Positions 12,221 to 23,264 of a stretch of 64,000 nt of DNA are shown one piece after another. Source of the DNA: Limanda limanda (lineage: Eukaryota; Chordata; Actinopteri; Pleuronectiformes; Pleuronectidae); the NCBI RefSeq assembly GCF_963576545.1, contig NC_083655.1, forward strand, positions 3,673,871-3,737,870. The letters are read 5' to 3'. The notes beneath the pieces were generated by a model, which did no database searches, was not told the origin of the DNA, and saw only the letters and a program-made list of their open reading frames with translations. Position 1 is the first letter of the stretch; every line of letters starts with the position of its first letter. Made by a program: the position numbers and the translations under genes.

Positions 12221-13390
12221 CTGGTTTTCAGGAAGCACCCCGTGATTGCACATTTCATTATGTGCTGAGATTCCTAATGCGGAGGCTCGTCCCGTCAGAT
12301 GCGACGGAGCAGAGTGTGTCTGTGTCCCCTCGTCTCATTTACACAAGGAAGCTGGAAGCCTGCAGGCCTTGAAGTCAACTCAGCTTTGCTTTACCCCCTC
12401 CCCCCCCTCTAAATGCCTCCCTGCTCCGCTCAGGGAACAGCCTCCCTGTCATTAGTCTGCCCCTCAAACCTCCAGTCCTGGTTCAGATGAGGGAGATCTG
12501 TCTTCGCTGAGCAGAGTCCGGCACGGCGCTCGGCTGCTGCAGCGTGACGCCTCCCTGCAGAGAGCGAGCGGGATGGATGTGCGATACACTGATGAGCAGT
12601 TGTCCAACATGTCAGAAAGTTAGAACTCCAACCATTCCCTCCACATGAGACACGGAATCTCAGAATCTTAAAAAACACGAGGTATCTACTGACGGAGTTT
12701 AGATCTCAGTTTGGGGCCTTTCTCTTTTAAACCAAGCTGTATTTTTCTGATCAATGTGAAAACTGACTCGTGATGTGAGTCCACAACACTTTTGTTTCTT
12801 CGGTTGTGACAACAATACAGTTAGAAATATAAATGATTTGAAGATGTGACATGAGAAAATGTGGAAAGTGTGTCGCAGAGGTTGCAGTTAATGTTTATCT
12901 TCATTATTGAATAATCTGCAGGATATTTCATCAACAAACTGGTTACTGAACTAACTCGCTGGTCAATAACATATCAGGAAATAGGGAATATTCTACAAAG
13001 AACACAATGTCCTCTTGGATTAATCCCATAAAACAAAGTCAAAATTGTTAAAGAAAGTTAGTCTCTCCAACCAGTCTGGAACAATCTGCTTTTATCAAAT
13101 CCTAAAGCTACAAACTTTTTCCTTATTTTTGTTCATTACGATGATGGACATCTAAATCCCATCACAGAAATATTAAAGATAAGTTTCTCTTCGCCAAAAC
13201 TATTTCATCTCAGCCGTGGAAACTTCTATTTCTCCCTCTTCGCTGGACACGGGCACAATTCCATCTCACAACTGTGGTCAAAACAAGACGGAGAGGTGTC
13301 CAAAGCCGGCACAGATGGGATGAGATTGTGTTCAATGGAATTACGTTTTTCAGAACTTGTTAAAAATGAGAAAAGTCAAGCTCAAAACTG

Positions 13391-13392
<2 letters not shown>
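12221..13392. other. Non-coding DNA
   Basis: A C8 run lies at 12400-12407. Open frames here are short (82 codons or fewer) and overlap on opposite strands. No feature recognised. Confidence 0.55.

Positions 13393-13433
<41 letters not shown>
13393..13433 (+). repeat. (GT)n microsatellite
   Basis: About 20 perfect GT units. Frames reading through it on both strands (13350-13670 and 13397-13639) owe their length to the repeat. Confidence 0.98.
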
Positions 13434-13434
<1 letters not shown>

Positions 13435-14286
13435 CAAAAACAAATCGATAGACAGAGCAGATGAATCCAATCCCGGCTCATCAGATGAATCCTCCGGGAC
13501 GGCCGAGCGCTCCCCAACACTGCCCACCCATTACCACTCAATCCCCCCAAATCCCCAACACAAAGCCGCCGTATCTGCAGAGCAACCAAGCCACACACAC
13601 TCGGCCGGGGAAAGACAATACCCCGCGTTCCAAACATGATGAAAATATCAAATTGGAGTTTGTGTGGCATTCAGCGATATGATGTTCAGATGTCAGAGAT
13701 GGTTTTAGTGCAGATGAAAGAGCCGGCTGAGTCCCTGCTTCGCTTTGAAGTAGTTTGCTGATCAGTGTTAATAGCTCCTATCCGGGCGCCGTGGCACCTT
13801 GATGCCTGCAGCAACTTAGTAAATAGAAAAATGAAATAAAACCCAGACTTAGAATAAGTAGGTATCATGTGATGTCAGGGCTTCAAAAGGAATAGAGAGT
13901 GATCTGCTCTAGATTCTCTAAACGCCGTGGAAATGCTTTGTGAGGATGTGTGCGCCCGGCTGAGGGGTTCACGGGATGGGAAACAACAAAGGGCCATTTT
14001 AGTTTTCATTAAAATATCATATAAACTATTCAACGCACACATCTTCTTCTTGTTTGTCTGCTCTCATGTTTTGTGATTATAACCTTTGCTGCTTTTGATT
14101 TTCTTTCATTTAAAATCATGATGCTCCAAGGAAATATGATTTCAAAGTCACAAAGGGATACATTTCCTTTTATGATACATGAGGTCTGATGTCAGATGGT
14201 AGTGATGCTGCTAGCTGTGTTCGCCTAAAAGAACCTAAAAACTAATTGGTGGAGAATAGAACGTTTGCACCAGAGGCCATAGGTTA
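13434..14286. other. Non-coding DNA
   Basis: C-rich, A-rich sequence at 13450-13640 keeps two plus-strand frames open (up to 80 codons) but encodes low-complexity Pro/Thr/His-rich peptides. The remainder is AT-rich. No gene supported. Confidence 0.55.
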
Positions 14287-14716
<430 letters not shown>

Positions 14717-15658
14717 AGTACACGTATGTGTACTTGTACTCAACAAATCGGATTGTGTTGAACAGAGTTGTCACCACAACAGGCCGAGCAGACGGCTCAT
14801 TCCACAGCGACATGTTTAAATCAGGCTCTGCACTGGTATAGTAAAATATGCATGATGATACTGATGATGTACAGATGCTCACGTCTTGTGAGACATAAAG
14901 ACACAACTTATAACCTTTTAACTTATGCAGCTCACGCCCACAACATAATAAAACAAACTCCACCGTGTATTTCTCAGTGAATGTGTTCGGCAGTTAGAGG
15001 CAACGGTGAAAGAAATGTAAACAAGCGGCGCTCGATGCCACTGAGCCACTGATTGATTCATTTCTAATTTGGGATTTAAGGATCTGGTTTTTTAAAATGC
15101 TTCACCTGTGTGAGGAAGCAGTTTGCATGTTGCAGAGCAGACTAGAGAACATGATATAACAAGGGGAATGAGTAACGTAGGACTCGCTCCCCACGACTCA
15201 GCAGACGCCTTCTAATGTACGATGATGAAATGCATTAGCTGTTTGTATCGGTCTTTGCGTCAGTAGTTTATTTTCACTTTGCCTTCGCGGAGCTGTTATA
15301 CGTCTCCGAGGAGGTTTGTGGAGAACATCTCTTATTCTATAATGTACGAGATCTTGTGTCTATAGGTGGAAGGGAGTTTGGAGACGAATGCAGTGAACCC
15401 AGTGTGTTACTGAGGTGAATATCTAACATATCAGAGTCTACTTTAATGCAATCAGCACAATTCATAGCCAATTTAGCCAAATGGAGCCTCTCTGTTAAAC
15501 CTGTTGAATTTTATTCAGAATATTTTGCATTTAATTGTCAGTTAAAAGTCATATTTCGTCTTTGTAACGTACTAGTAATGATATGATAAACACATCTAAT
15601 TAACCAAGGGTTGGATATTGAGCTGTAAGATGCATTGAGAGTGCAGCGTCGACAGTCA
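14717..15658. other. Non-coding DNA
   Basis: Short opposing frames only (82 codons or fewer). No repeat or RNA recognised. Confidence 0.6.
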
Positions 15659-15670
15659 CCCCCCCCCCCC
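15659..15670 (+). repeat. C12 tract
   Basis: Twelve uninterrupted C residues. Confidence 0.97.
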
Positions 15671-18600
15671 ATAAGAGAATAAGCAAGGGAATAACTTTTA
15701 GCTGCCACGGCACTAACAGCAGCCATTATGTAGTTCTATGAGATGCAAGGGCATTGATTCAAATTGTTTTGCTCAGTGCTAACAAATGGGCTGTCCCACG
15801 TAATGATGCAGGATGAAACATGGCCCCTCTGACACCGGAGGGGAGGGCCAGGTCCCCCCGATCCCACCTTTACTGTACTGTACTCTTCTCAGTGTTTTCA
15901 CCCGGCTCAACCGAACGCCGGCGTGCCTGAAGGATTCCCTGACATTGGACGCTGGCTCTCTGATTGAACCTGTGACCATCTGGTTACGGGACGGTCCCAG
16001 GAAACCACCGACCAACACACACCTGCTGCTGGGTAATGAGCATCCACACAGATTCACCGGACCAATGCTAGTTTAATTGAAATATATATCCGCAGCACAT
16101 CTCAGTCTTAAAAGCTTCACTGACTAAACGACAGAAGGACTTTACATGCTAACCTCATTCCCCTTTATTTTTCCACGGTAAGAACACTTTAAAATAATTG
16201 CACAGTGATGCAGTTTTGTAAAAGACCATTAGAATCGTCATCACTCCAGAACTACCAGTTCTTTACTGGCTTCACCTCAACAGACCCACACTGGGGTTAT
16301 TCCAGTGAATCAACTGATGCACGAAGACTGGAGCACGTCTGTCTTTAAATACTGACTCATAATTCGAATTTGCGTAGCTGCTTTTATTGTAAGTTACTGT
16401 TAAGTGGTTTTGTTAAGTGCTGTGAAGTTGTTTAATTGTATGAACCGAACATGCTGCGTAGTTCCTGAGCACGAGGAGGGTTCGGGGGCTGATAACAAAG
16501 AGGAATGCAGTGACTGAGCAAGAAAACCCACATGACACGACTTAATGTATGGCTTACCCACAAGGCTTTGCTTACCTGCACACATTTTTGGATAAGATCA
16601 GCACTCCTGCTCTGCGCCGGTTCCTCCACCACACGAGTGGGAGGTTATGGGAGAAAGTGCTTCTTCCTTCCTTCTCTTCGAAGGTAAAGCCACCGCTGCT
16701 ATTTCACAGAAATGTGAATATTTGCGTGCGATGAAATCCTCATAATGTTTGTTGTTGTTATTCTGAGCTTCTGATTGAAACACGTCCATCCAGGGTTGTG
16801 ATTGTTGGGAGATTCCCAGTGCGGGTGGCACATTGATCATTTCCCTTTAGCGTGGAGGGAGGTGATTTTTCCATGTTAGATGTATGTCATGTTGATAAGA
16901 GTGTGGCATCTGTGGAACACATGAATAAACCATGAAGGGAAGATGTATATTCTGCAGCTGGAAGCCATTTTTCATCTTCACTTATTTTGTCACTAGTCTC
17001 CTGATTGTTTTTTTCTTAAAGAAATAGAGTGGATGTTGTCGGGGAAATGCATCTTTCCTCAGTCGTAATTCAGAACGCATTCTACTTATCTGTGTCCCAG
17101 ATGAGTGACCATAAATCACACACGTTTCTCTGTGGAGTTTATTCACATGATAACCTGCACTGCATGTTACATGTGTAGTGAGAGGACCGGGCCAGAACCC
17201 AGAAGTCAGTACAGCAACGAAAGCACATGGACACCAGTGCTGAATGTTAGACTTCCTGCTTCGACTCTGGCGTCATTTCCTGTTTTATTTTGAAAGGACT
17301 AACCTTCCATGTCTGTTTTGCTTCCTCAGTTTGTCTCCATCTTGTTTATGTGTCGTATCAGTCAATGTGACAAACTGTCTCTCAATTCAGCAACTAGACC
17401 GTCCTGTGTTCGAAGGCTCCTTCAAATGCAGCAGACAAATGTGTCCTTCAGTCCAAAGGCTCCAAAGGGAGTCTCCCTCTTAGGCCGACCTATCCCAGGA
17501 TTCATTGTGCTTAAGCGCCAAACCCTTTTTTCAAAGAGATAATGACGCTGGCAAGCAACGAGACATCCGAAGGTTGAGCGTTGACCTTTAACTCAACTGA
17601 ACAGCCAATGGGAGACATGGTACAAATTTCCTGTCCAACTACAAGTCTGCTGAATTGTGTCCACACTACAGGCTCGTCTTTCCTGTTTTCCAGATGCTCT
17701 TCTGTTGCTTGGTTAGAAATGTGCACGACTGATTTGCATGATTGACAAATGTTGTCATCTCACAGTAGGAGCAGCACAGGTGTGAATAATGAAATGAGTG
17801 ACTGGGATTGTTGAATAGAACAAAGTGCATCTGATCAGAAACACTCAGACTCACATCTACGCTGTGAAAAGGTCGAATAGTCGACGACAAGCTGCTTCTC
17901 TAACTAGTCAGTTTATCTAATTATTCATGTTACAATTAAACGTTGCATAGAAGATAGAATGAAGCCGGGCCTGCTCCTCTCTCGCTTCCTTTGAACCTAC
18001 GATAAAGTGTAGATTACGATGTACAACACATGCCAGTGTTTATCCTTGTTTGCCAAAAGAAAACTGTGTGTGTGTACATCCGCTCGACTGGGACACCATA
18101 AGTGCTCTTCTCCCCGATTTAATTGGAGCCAAGTAAATCCACTGGAGACGGACACACTGCGGCTGCTTCCCTCTGACAAAGCTTTGCAAAACATACGACT
18201 GTATATTCGGCTCAGTGCGATAGAATAAAACAATCGTCTGTCCTGCTCCCTCACTGCGGTTAGAGCCATGTAAACAGGAATCTGTGTGATCTGATGTGGG
18301 AGGAACATGAGGGAGGGGAGATGACAGGGTGAAGTGGCTGTGGTAATTATGATGACCACATAATATAAAGATCATATACAAATATCAGGGACTTTTTCTG
18401 GGATTAATAGTCGAATAGACGGATAACTCTTTAGTATTTGTCAAACCCACGCTCGCTCTGAGGAAAACTGATAACACACTTCCAGGCAATGGCGTTTTAA
18501 GGTCGCTGATGTGGGACGTTTTTTCTCATTGGGATTTATCGATATCTTTTGCCTTTTCGTGATTGTGCCGATTTTTCAGTCGGATCTGAAGAAAGATTCC

Positions 18601-19639
18601 CGGATATCGTATCAACATGTTTTGGAGAATTAGAAGAAACGATGAGCAGTGATGATTTTATTTCAAGTCTCTCTCTTTATTCCTCTTGGGCCGCATGCCG
18701 GCTGTTACGCAACGCAAAGGCACTTCCTCGATTGTGCGACTCTGTGTAGATACTGAAGATTAAAACAAACTCAATTTAGTTCAAAAATAGATTTTCTCTT
18801 TCATGTTGTTCACTGGGATTCGGTTGCCTCTGTGTGTTATCTGTAACTCTGCAATAGACTTAATTGTCACTTCAGGAGCATCTGAGAACAGTGGGAGATG
18901 TTTGAGTTCTCTCGTAGCTTCCTGCGTGGGTCAACATCGATCCCGACGCTTCCTGCGTGGAAGCAAACACACATGTGTTGCTGCAGAGATGAAGAACTCA
19001 TGGTTCAATTCCCTCTTGAGGAGAAATGTGTTTGATCTCTGATTCCACGAATGGAGCTGTCCGGCCCGATATTGTTTTTTTTTCTCTGATGAGTTGTTTG
19101 TTGTAAAAAATGGAACAAGGGAAGAATCTCACTCACGGAACTACATCTTTTAAAGACGACTTTGGGGAGGAACTTATCTGGAATTAGGGAATTGTACAAA
19201 ACATAAAAGAGGAACAAGTTCAATCTCGGCGGAGCACTCGAGAATTCCTCAGAAACGGAGAAGTGGGAGTGGAAACGACAATATTGGTTTCTGTTTAGTC
19301 TTTCATCTTTCATAACTCAAGGGTTTTCTCTGAGTGCATTTTTCATGTATTCCTTGATATAACAATAAAGTGAAACGTCAGATCCTCAAACTTCTCTTTT
19401 TAGGCAATATCTGCACATGACAACTATAGTTGGCTGTATTGTCAAATTACAATAAGGTGACAATTTGTTGTAATGACACTCAACAAGTGAGTTTTCTTTC
19501 TGTTACATTTAAACTTCCGTATATGAGGAAAACCAGTTTGTATCAATTGTATTCGTCCTTAAATCCTAGTTGGACCACAATGCCTTTGAAAACCCAAAAG
19601 TAAATATTTTACAGCATCAATTAAATTAGCGGGCAGGCA
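15671..19639. other. Non-coding DNA, possible repeat fragment near 15.9 kb
   Basis: Opposing frames at 15779-16076 overlap in GC-rich sequence and share no recognisable domain. At 15965-15998 the string GAACCTGTGACCATCTGGTT resembles a motif seen in some dispersed teleost repeats, which may explain the GC-rich patch, but this is weak. The longest frame is 120 codons (17997-18359, minus). A 13-bp direct repeat GCTTCCTGCGTGG occurs at about 18918 and 18949. No gene supported. Confidence 0.5.
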
Positions 19640-19790
19640 CAACATCGGCCCTCCACTGATTCATCAGTCTTCTGAGCAGCGGCATCACAACCGGGTGGGC
19701 GAGGCAGGCGATCGCCCCGGGGCCCCCTGGTGGAGAGGAGGCCCACAGCTCCATCGGCTATGCACAGGAAAATAGCAACAACACCATAGT
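19640..19790. mobile_element. GC-rich dispersed-repeat fragment (tentative)
   Basis: The segment contains GGCGATCGCCCCGGGGCCCC followed by CTGGTGGAGAGGAGG. This texture (GGCGATCGCC beside CCGGGGCCCC) recalls hAT-type DNA transposon fragments in fish, from memory, and the segment is far more GC-rich than its flanks. Boundaries are approximate and there is no coding content. Confidence 0.3.
19721..19733 (-). promoter_or_regulatory. CTCF-like core motif
   Basis: GGCCCCCTGGTGG is the reverse complement of CCACCAGGGGGCC, which fits the core of the CTCF consensus CCASYAGRKGGC at every position. Flanking match was not scored. It lies inside the tentative repeat fragment. Confidence 0.45.
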
Positions 19791-21229
19791 TGGAACCCTA
19801 ATGAAGCCCCGAGCCACTAGACCTCTGCCAGAAGCTGCATAACTTTAGAGGTTTGGTTGAACTTCACCATGAACCTGAGAGGGCGGAGTCTGAATCGTGG
19901 CGTTCTGTTGGTTTTAGAAGAGTTTAGGAATTAGGGCGATTTGCTGGAAGATGGCCGCCTTGTTGGGGAATATGGAAGATATCGTATCGAGAATAAAAAA
20001 CACAATAATAACGATTCCCTGGGTGCATCAGTGCTTTTTGGACATTTTCAGCACATTTCAACAACGCACGGATCATACTGAGACATTCCGGTTTCATTGG
20101 TAGATTCTCCTTTGTTTCAAACCACAGGCGTCTCTCTGCAGCTCTTCCTCTTCCTGCGAACACCCCCCCCCCCTCTCCACAAACACACTGGAGCATTTGT
20201 GAGGCCGCTTTTACTGTAAAGTGCATTCATGCGGATAGAACACGATTCTACACAAAACAGACGGATGCGAATGTAAATGCGGTTTTGCAGAGAATCACTG
20301 TGGATCCGTCATCACAAACACGTTTACGTTAGAATTCTGTTGCTCTTCTGTGTGACTACATTTGCTTTTCAATTTAAAAACAGAAGCTGCTGCGTGTCTC
20401 TCTCTCTGCTCACTTCTCTCTGGGCGCTGTGGGTTATTAGAACCTTGCAACGCATAGTTTCACAACACTCAGCGCCTCCCCAGTGACCTTCAGCGATGCA
20501 GTCCGCAGCATCTCATTCCCTCTGACCCTCTTTGCCATTCAGCCTGTAATTGTCGCTCGCTCAAGGCTTTTAAAACCATCAAAAGCTTCTCAGCGCCGGG
20601 TGCGGGACAGTATATCTCAGCCCTCATCAGAACACTGGGCTGCCAGAGACACTGCCCTCCAAGAGCTAATCCAGCTCTCTCCCCTCGAGGTGCCGTTCCA
20701 AGCAAACTAATTATTCTGTGTATCCATACCAGCTGGAGAACAGCCACGGCATCTGGGAGAATACAGGTTTGGACCGAAACATCAAGTGATCCCTGTCCCT
20801 GACCCTCTTCTTCCTATTCCAACCGACGGGGATTAGATCCAATATTTCTCTCTCCCTTTGTCGTAATAACCTTCCTCTGAAGCACCGACCGGAGTTTTTG
20901 TATCTGATTGAGTTTCTCTGTGTGCAGACTCGGGGCGCGTGTGTGTGTCTGCGTCACAGGCGAAATGGTAAACTACCGACATGCAGCAGGGTGATGTCAT
21001 GGAGCATCTTTCAGCCCCCAAGTCTTGACCGTCCCTGGGCCAGCAAATATATCAAGGAGCTTTCCAGACTGTGTTCTGCTCTCAGAGGAAATAGGCTCCC
21101 CAGGGCTTGGAGGCCTTCTCTTGATCCTGTGGTGATACCAAGGATTTACGGGGACTCTAGTGATTAGCCAGAGGGGAAATGGGAAAACAGGGCAATCGCT
21201 GCCAGCAGTCTCACATCAGAGAAATATGG
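19791..21229. other. Non-coding DNA
   Basis: A C11 tract lies at 20163-20173. Open frames reach 100 codons on the minus strand at 19924-20226 and show no domain. Sequence at 20480-20720 and 21030-21180 is repeat-free and enhancer-like. No gene supported. Confidence 0.55.
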
Positions 21230-21312
21230 ACAAACACACACACTCGCATGTTGGTGTGTGCCCATGTGCACACACCAACAAAAAACACACACACCAGCCT
21301 GTGCTTGTACAC
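21230..21312 (+). repeat. Imperfect CA-rich tract with internal hairpin
   Basis: Interrupted CA/AC dinucleotides. Within it TGTTGGTGTGTGC (21249-21261) and GCACACACCAACA (21268-21280) are exact reverse complements around a 6-nt loop. Confidence 0.85.
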
Positions 21313-23230
21313 ATGCAAAGAAAATGCAATAATACACATTCTTATTGTAATGCAAATAACGCCTCTGCCACTGGTGATTAGGAATTCTAAAGGTTATATA
21401 AACTCCTGTTTTGTCACATTGTTTCTTGTGAACTCAGCGTATGAATATGCATCCTCTTCCAACCTTGGAAATCAGCATATCTCCACAAATCAAGCCTCCT
21501 TGATATTGAACATGGCTGAGGGATCCCCACACGTCCCGGGCAGCCTTGAAGATGAAACACTTTAAAATACATGAATCCAAAAAACACCAGCTCTCCTCAG
21601 AACTTACACTCTCTCCGCGCTGTAAGCACATTCTCCCGTTAGAGCTTTTTAACTGTGGTGCTGTAGAGAGCTGACATTTGCGTAATCTTATCCCTTCGGT
21701 AAAAGAGATAATGTTAGGCCAGGATCAGATTGCATTTCCCCTCCGTTCGTTCTACAAAGCGAAGCACAGTTGTGAGCGTCCGTGGAAACAGAGAGAGCGT
21801 AACCTGCGTGGAGGCGAGGGCGTTGCATCATCCCCAAACACAAAGTTTGGCATTAACTTGTGAGAAGTCGGGGGGGTTATCTCGGAGCTAACAAGAGTAA
21901 CAAAGGGTGCAACACTGATTAGGAGCAAAGAAATAAAAGATACAGACTTTCTGCTATCGTGTGTAGTTCGATCTCCAGCAGGTCGACAGTAGCAGTTTGT
22001 TTTTGCACTGATAACACAGGGATATTAGAAATGACCTTAAAAATAACTACAAAAACTGCTTCAGGAGTCATTTTCTACACAATAAATGGAATTGTAAACA
22101 CTGGAAAAACAATCCAGTGGTTACAAGCTGTTATGATTGTACTGGTGATGCCCCCGATATGTATCATCCAGTCCCTGTGCATTCTGACATCGACATACTC
22201 CAGTTCTATATACGTGTGTGATATCATCCATTTTGCTAATTCCTGCCTGGAGAATTATATTTCACCGAAACCAATTACAAAGACAATGGTGAATGTGTCG
22301 TCTCCCCGAGGACCTCCCACAGCTCTGATCCCTCTCACGCTATGCTCCTGGGTTTCCAAAAAGCAATTAAAGTCGCCACCTGTTTCTCCATTCCCTCTGC
22401 CTCCACTGTTAGATAATTGGAAACCTCTGTCTATTGGTGCTGGCGTTCCGACCTCATCTGCAGCTGATATTTCACACAGCTGCCCCTTAAAGTTCTGAAA
22501 GCAGACAAGGTACTGAGCTGTGAAACCGTTTTTATTTCTTTATTTTCATCACATTACTTTGTGGGACCAAGTACCAGAGATGTGCTCCCACTAAGATATC
22601 TCACAATTTGAAGTTCTTTTCATAATATTTGTCGATGGATTTGAGCCGGCTCGTCTTTGTGGCAGTTTCATTCACGTTATTATTATTTCTTATCCGGAGT
22701 TCTCGAGTGCTGGAAGACTGTCGTTTTATGAGGTGTAACGTTTTTATGAAATCTTCTATCTCGCCCCACTAAGCACTCAAACTCTTTTTCATATTTAAAA
22801 AAAGCTCGTGGAGTTCTCGTAACTGATTCTAAAAGCTAAAGGTTTCCTCACCGAGCTTTAGTAACAGTTCCTCTGAAGCCGAGAGAAAAGTGAAGGTTGA
22901 TTCTGCTGCTGCTGATAATTTTCTTAATGAACGGAGCTACCACACCTACACCGAGATCCAGACGGAGGAGCGATCTGCGTTGGTCCATTTATTATGAAGT
23001 TAATTAACGAGATGGACAAGTGCTGCTGCTGCATTCAGTTAATTAAGCTGTTTGTGTAGGACGGAAGTAGTTTGGGTCTTATTAATGCACAGCCACTGTC
23101 CTCACTGTCCACTGACAAGTGACACGTAGGGACATAATGGTTGTGACCGGTTAGTGGTGGGCACAGGAAATTAGAACGGCAGAGATCTGGAAACAATTCC
23201 TGGTATAATTACAATCAGTTTACAGCGTAT
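21313..23230. other. Non-coding DNA containing the longest non-repeat open frame
   Basis: A plus-strand frame runs from 21959 to 22498 (179 codons). It has no recognisable domain, a nondescript hydrophobic middle and a Pro-rich end. Chance frames of this length are expected about once in a window of this size and composition, so it is not called a gene. The remaining sequence shows no repeats or RNAs. Confidence 0.55.
22985..23060. promoter_or_regulatory. Paired TTAATTAA sites
   Basis: TTAATTAA occurs at 23000-23007 and 23039-23046 in otherwise unique DNA. This palindromic TAATTA-type core is bound by paired-class and LIM homeodomain proteins. Function is inferred from the motif alone. Confidence 0.25.
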
Positions 23231-23264
23231 GTGTGTGTGTGTGTTTGTGTGTGTTTGTGTGTGT
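23231..23264 (+). repeat. Imperfect (GT)n microsatellite
   Basis: GT units are interrupted by GTTTGT at regular spacing. Confidence 0.9.

Noticed and set aside
16205..16330. LINE-like phrase near CTCCAGAACTACCAG
   Set aside because: Could not align it confidently to any reverse-transcriptase coding or tail sequence.
18990..19025. Possible tRNA B box (GGTTCAATTCC)
   Set aside because: No A box or foldable cloverleaf upstream.
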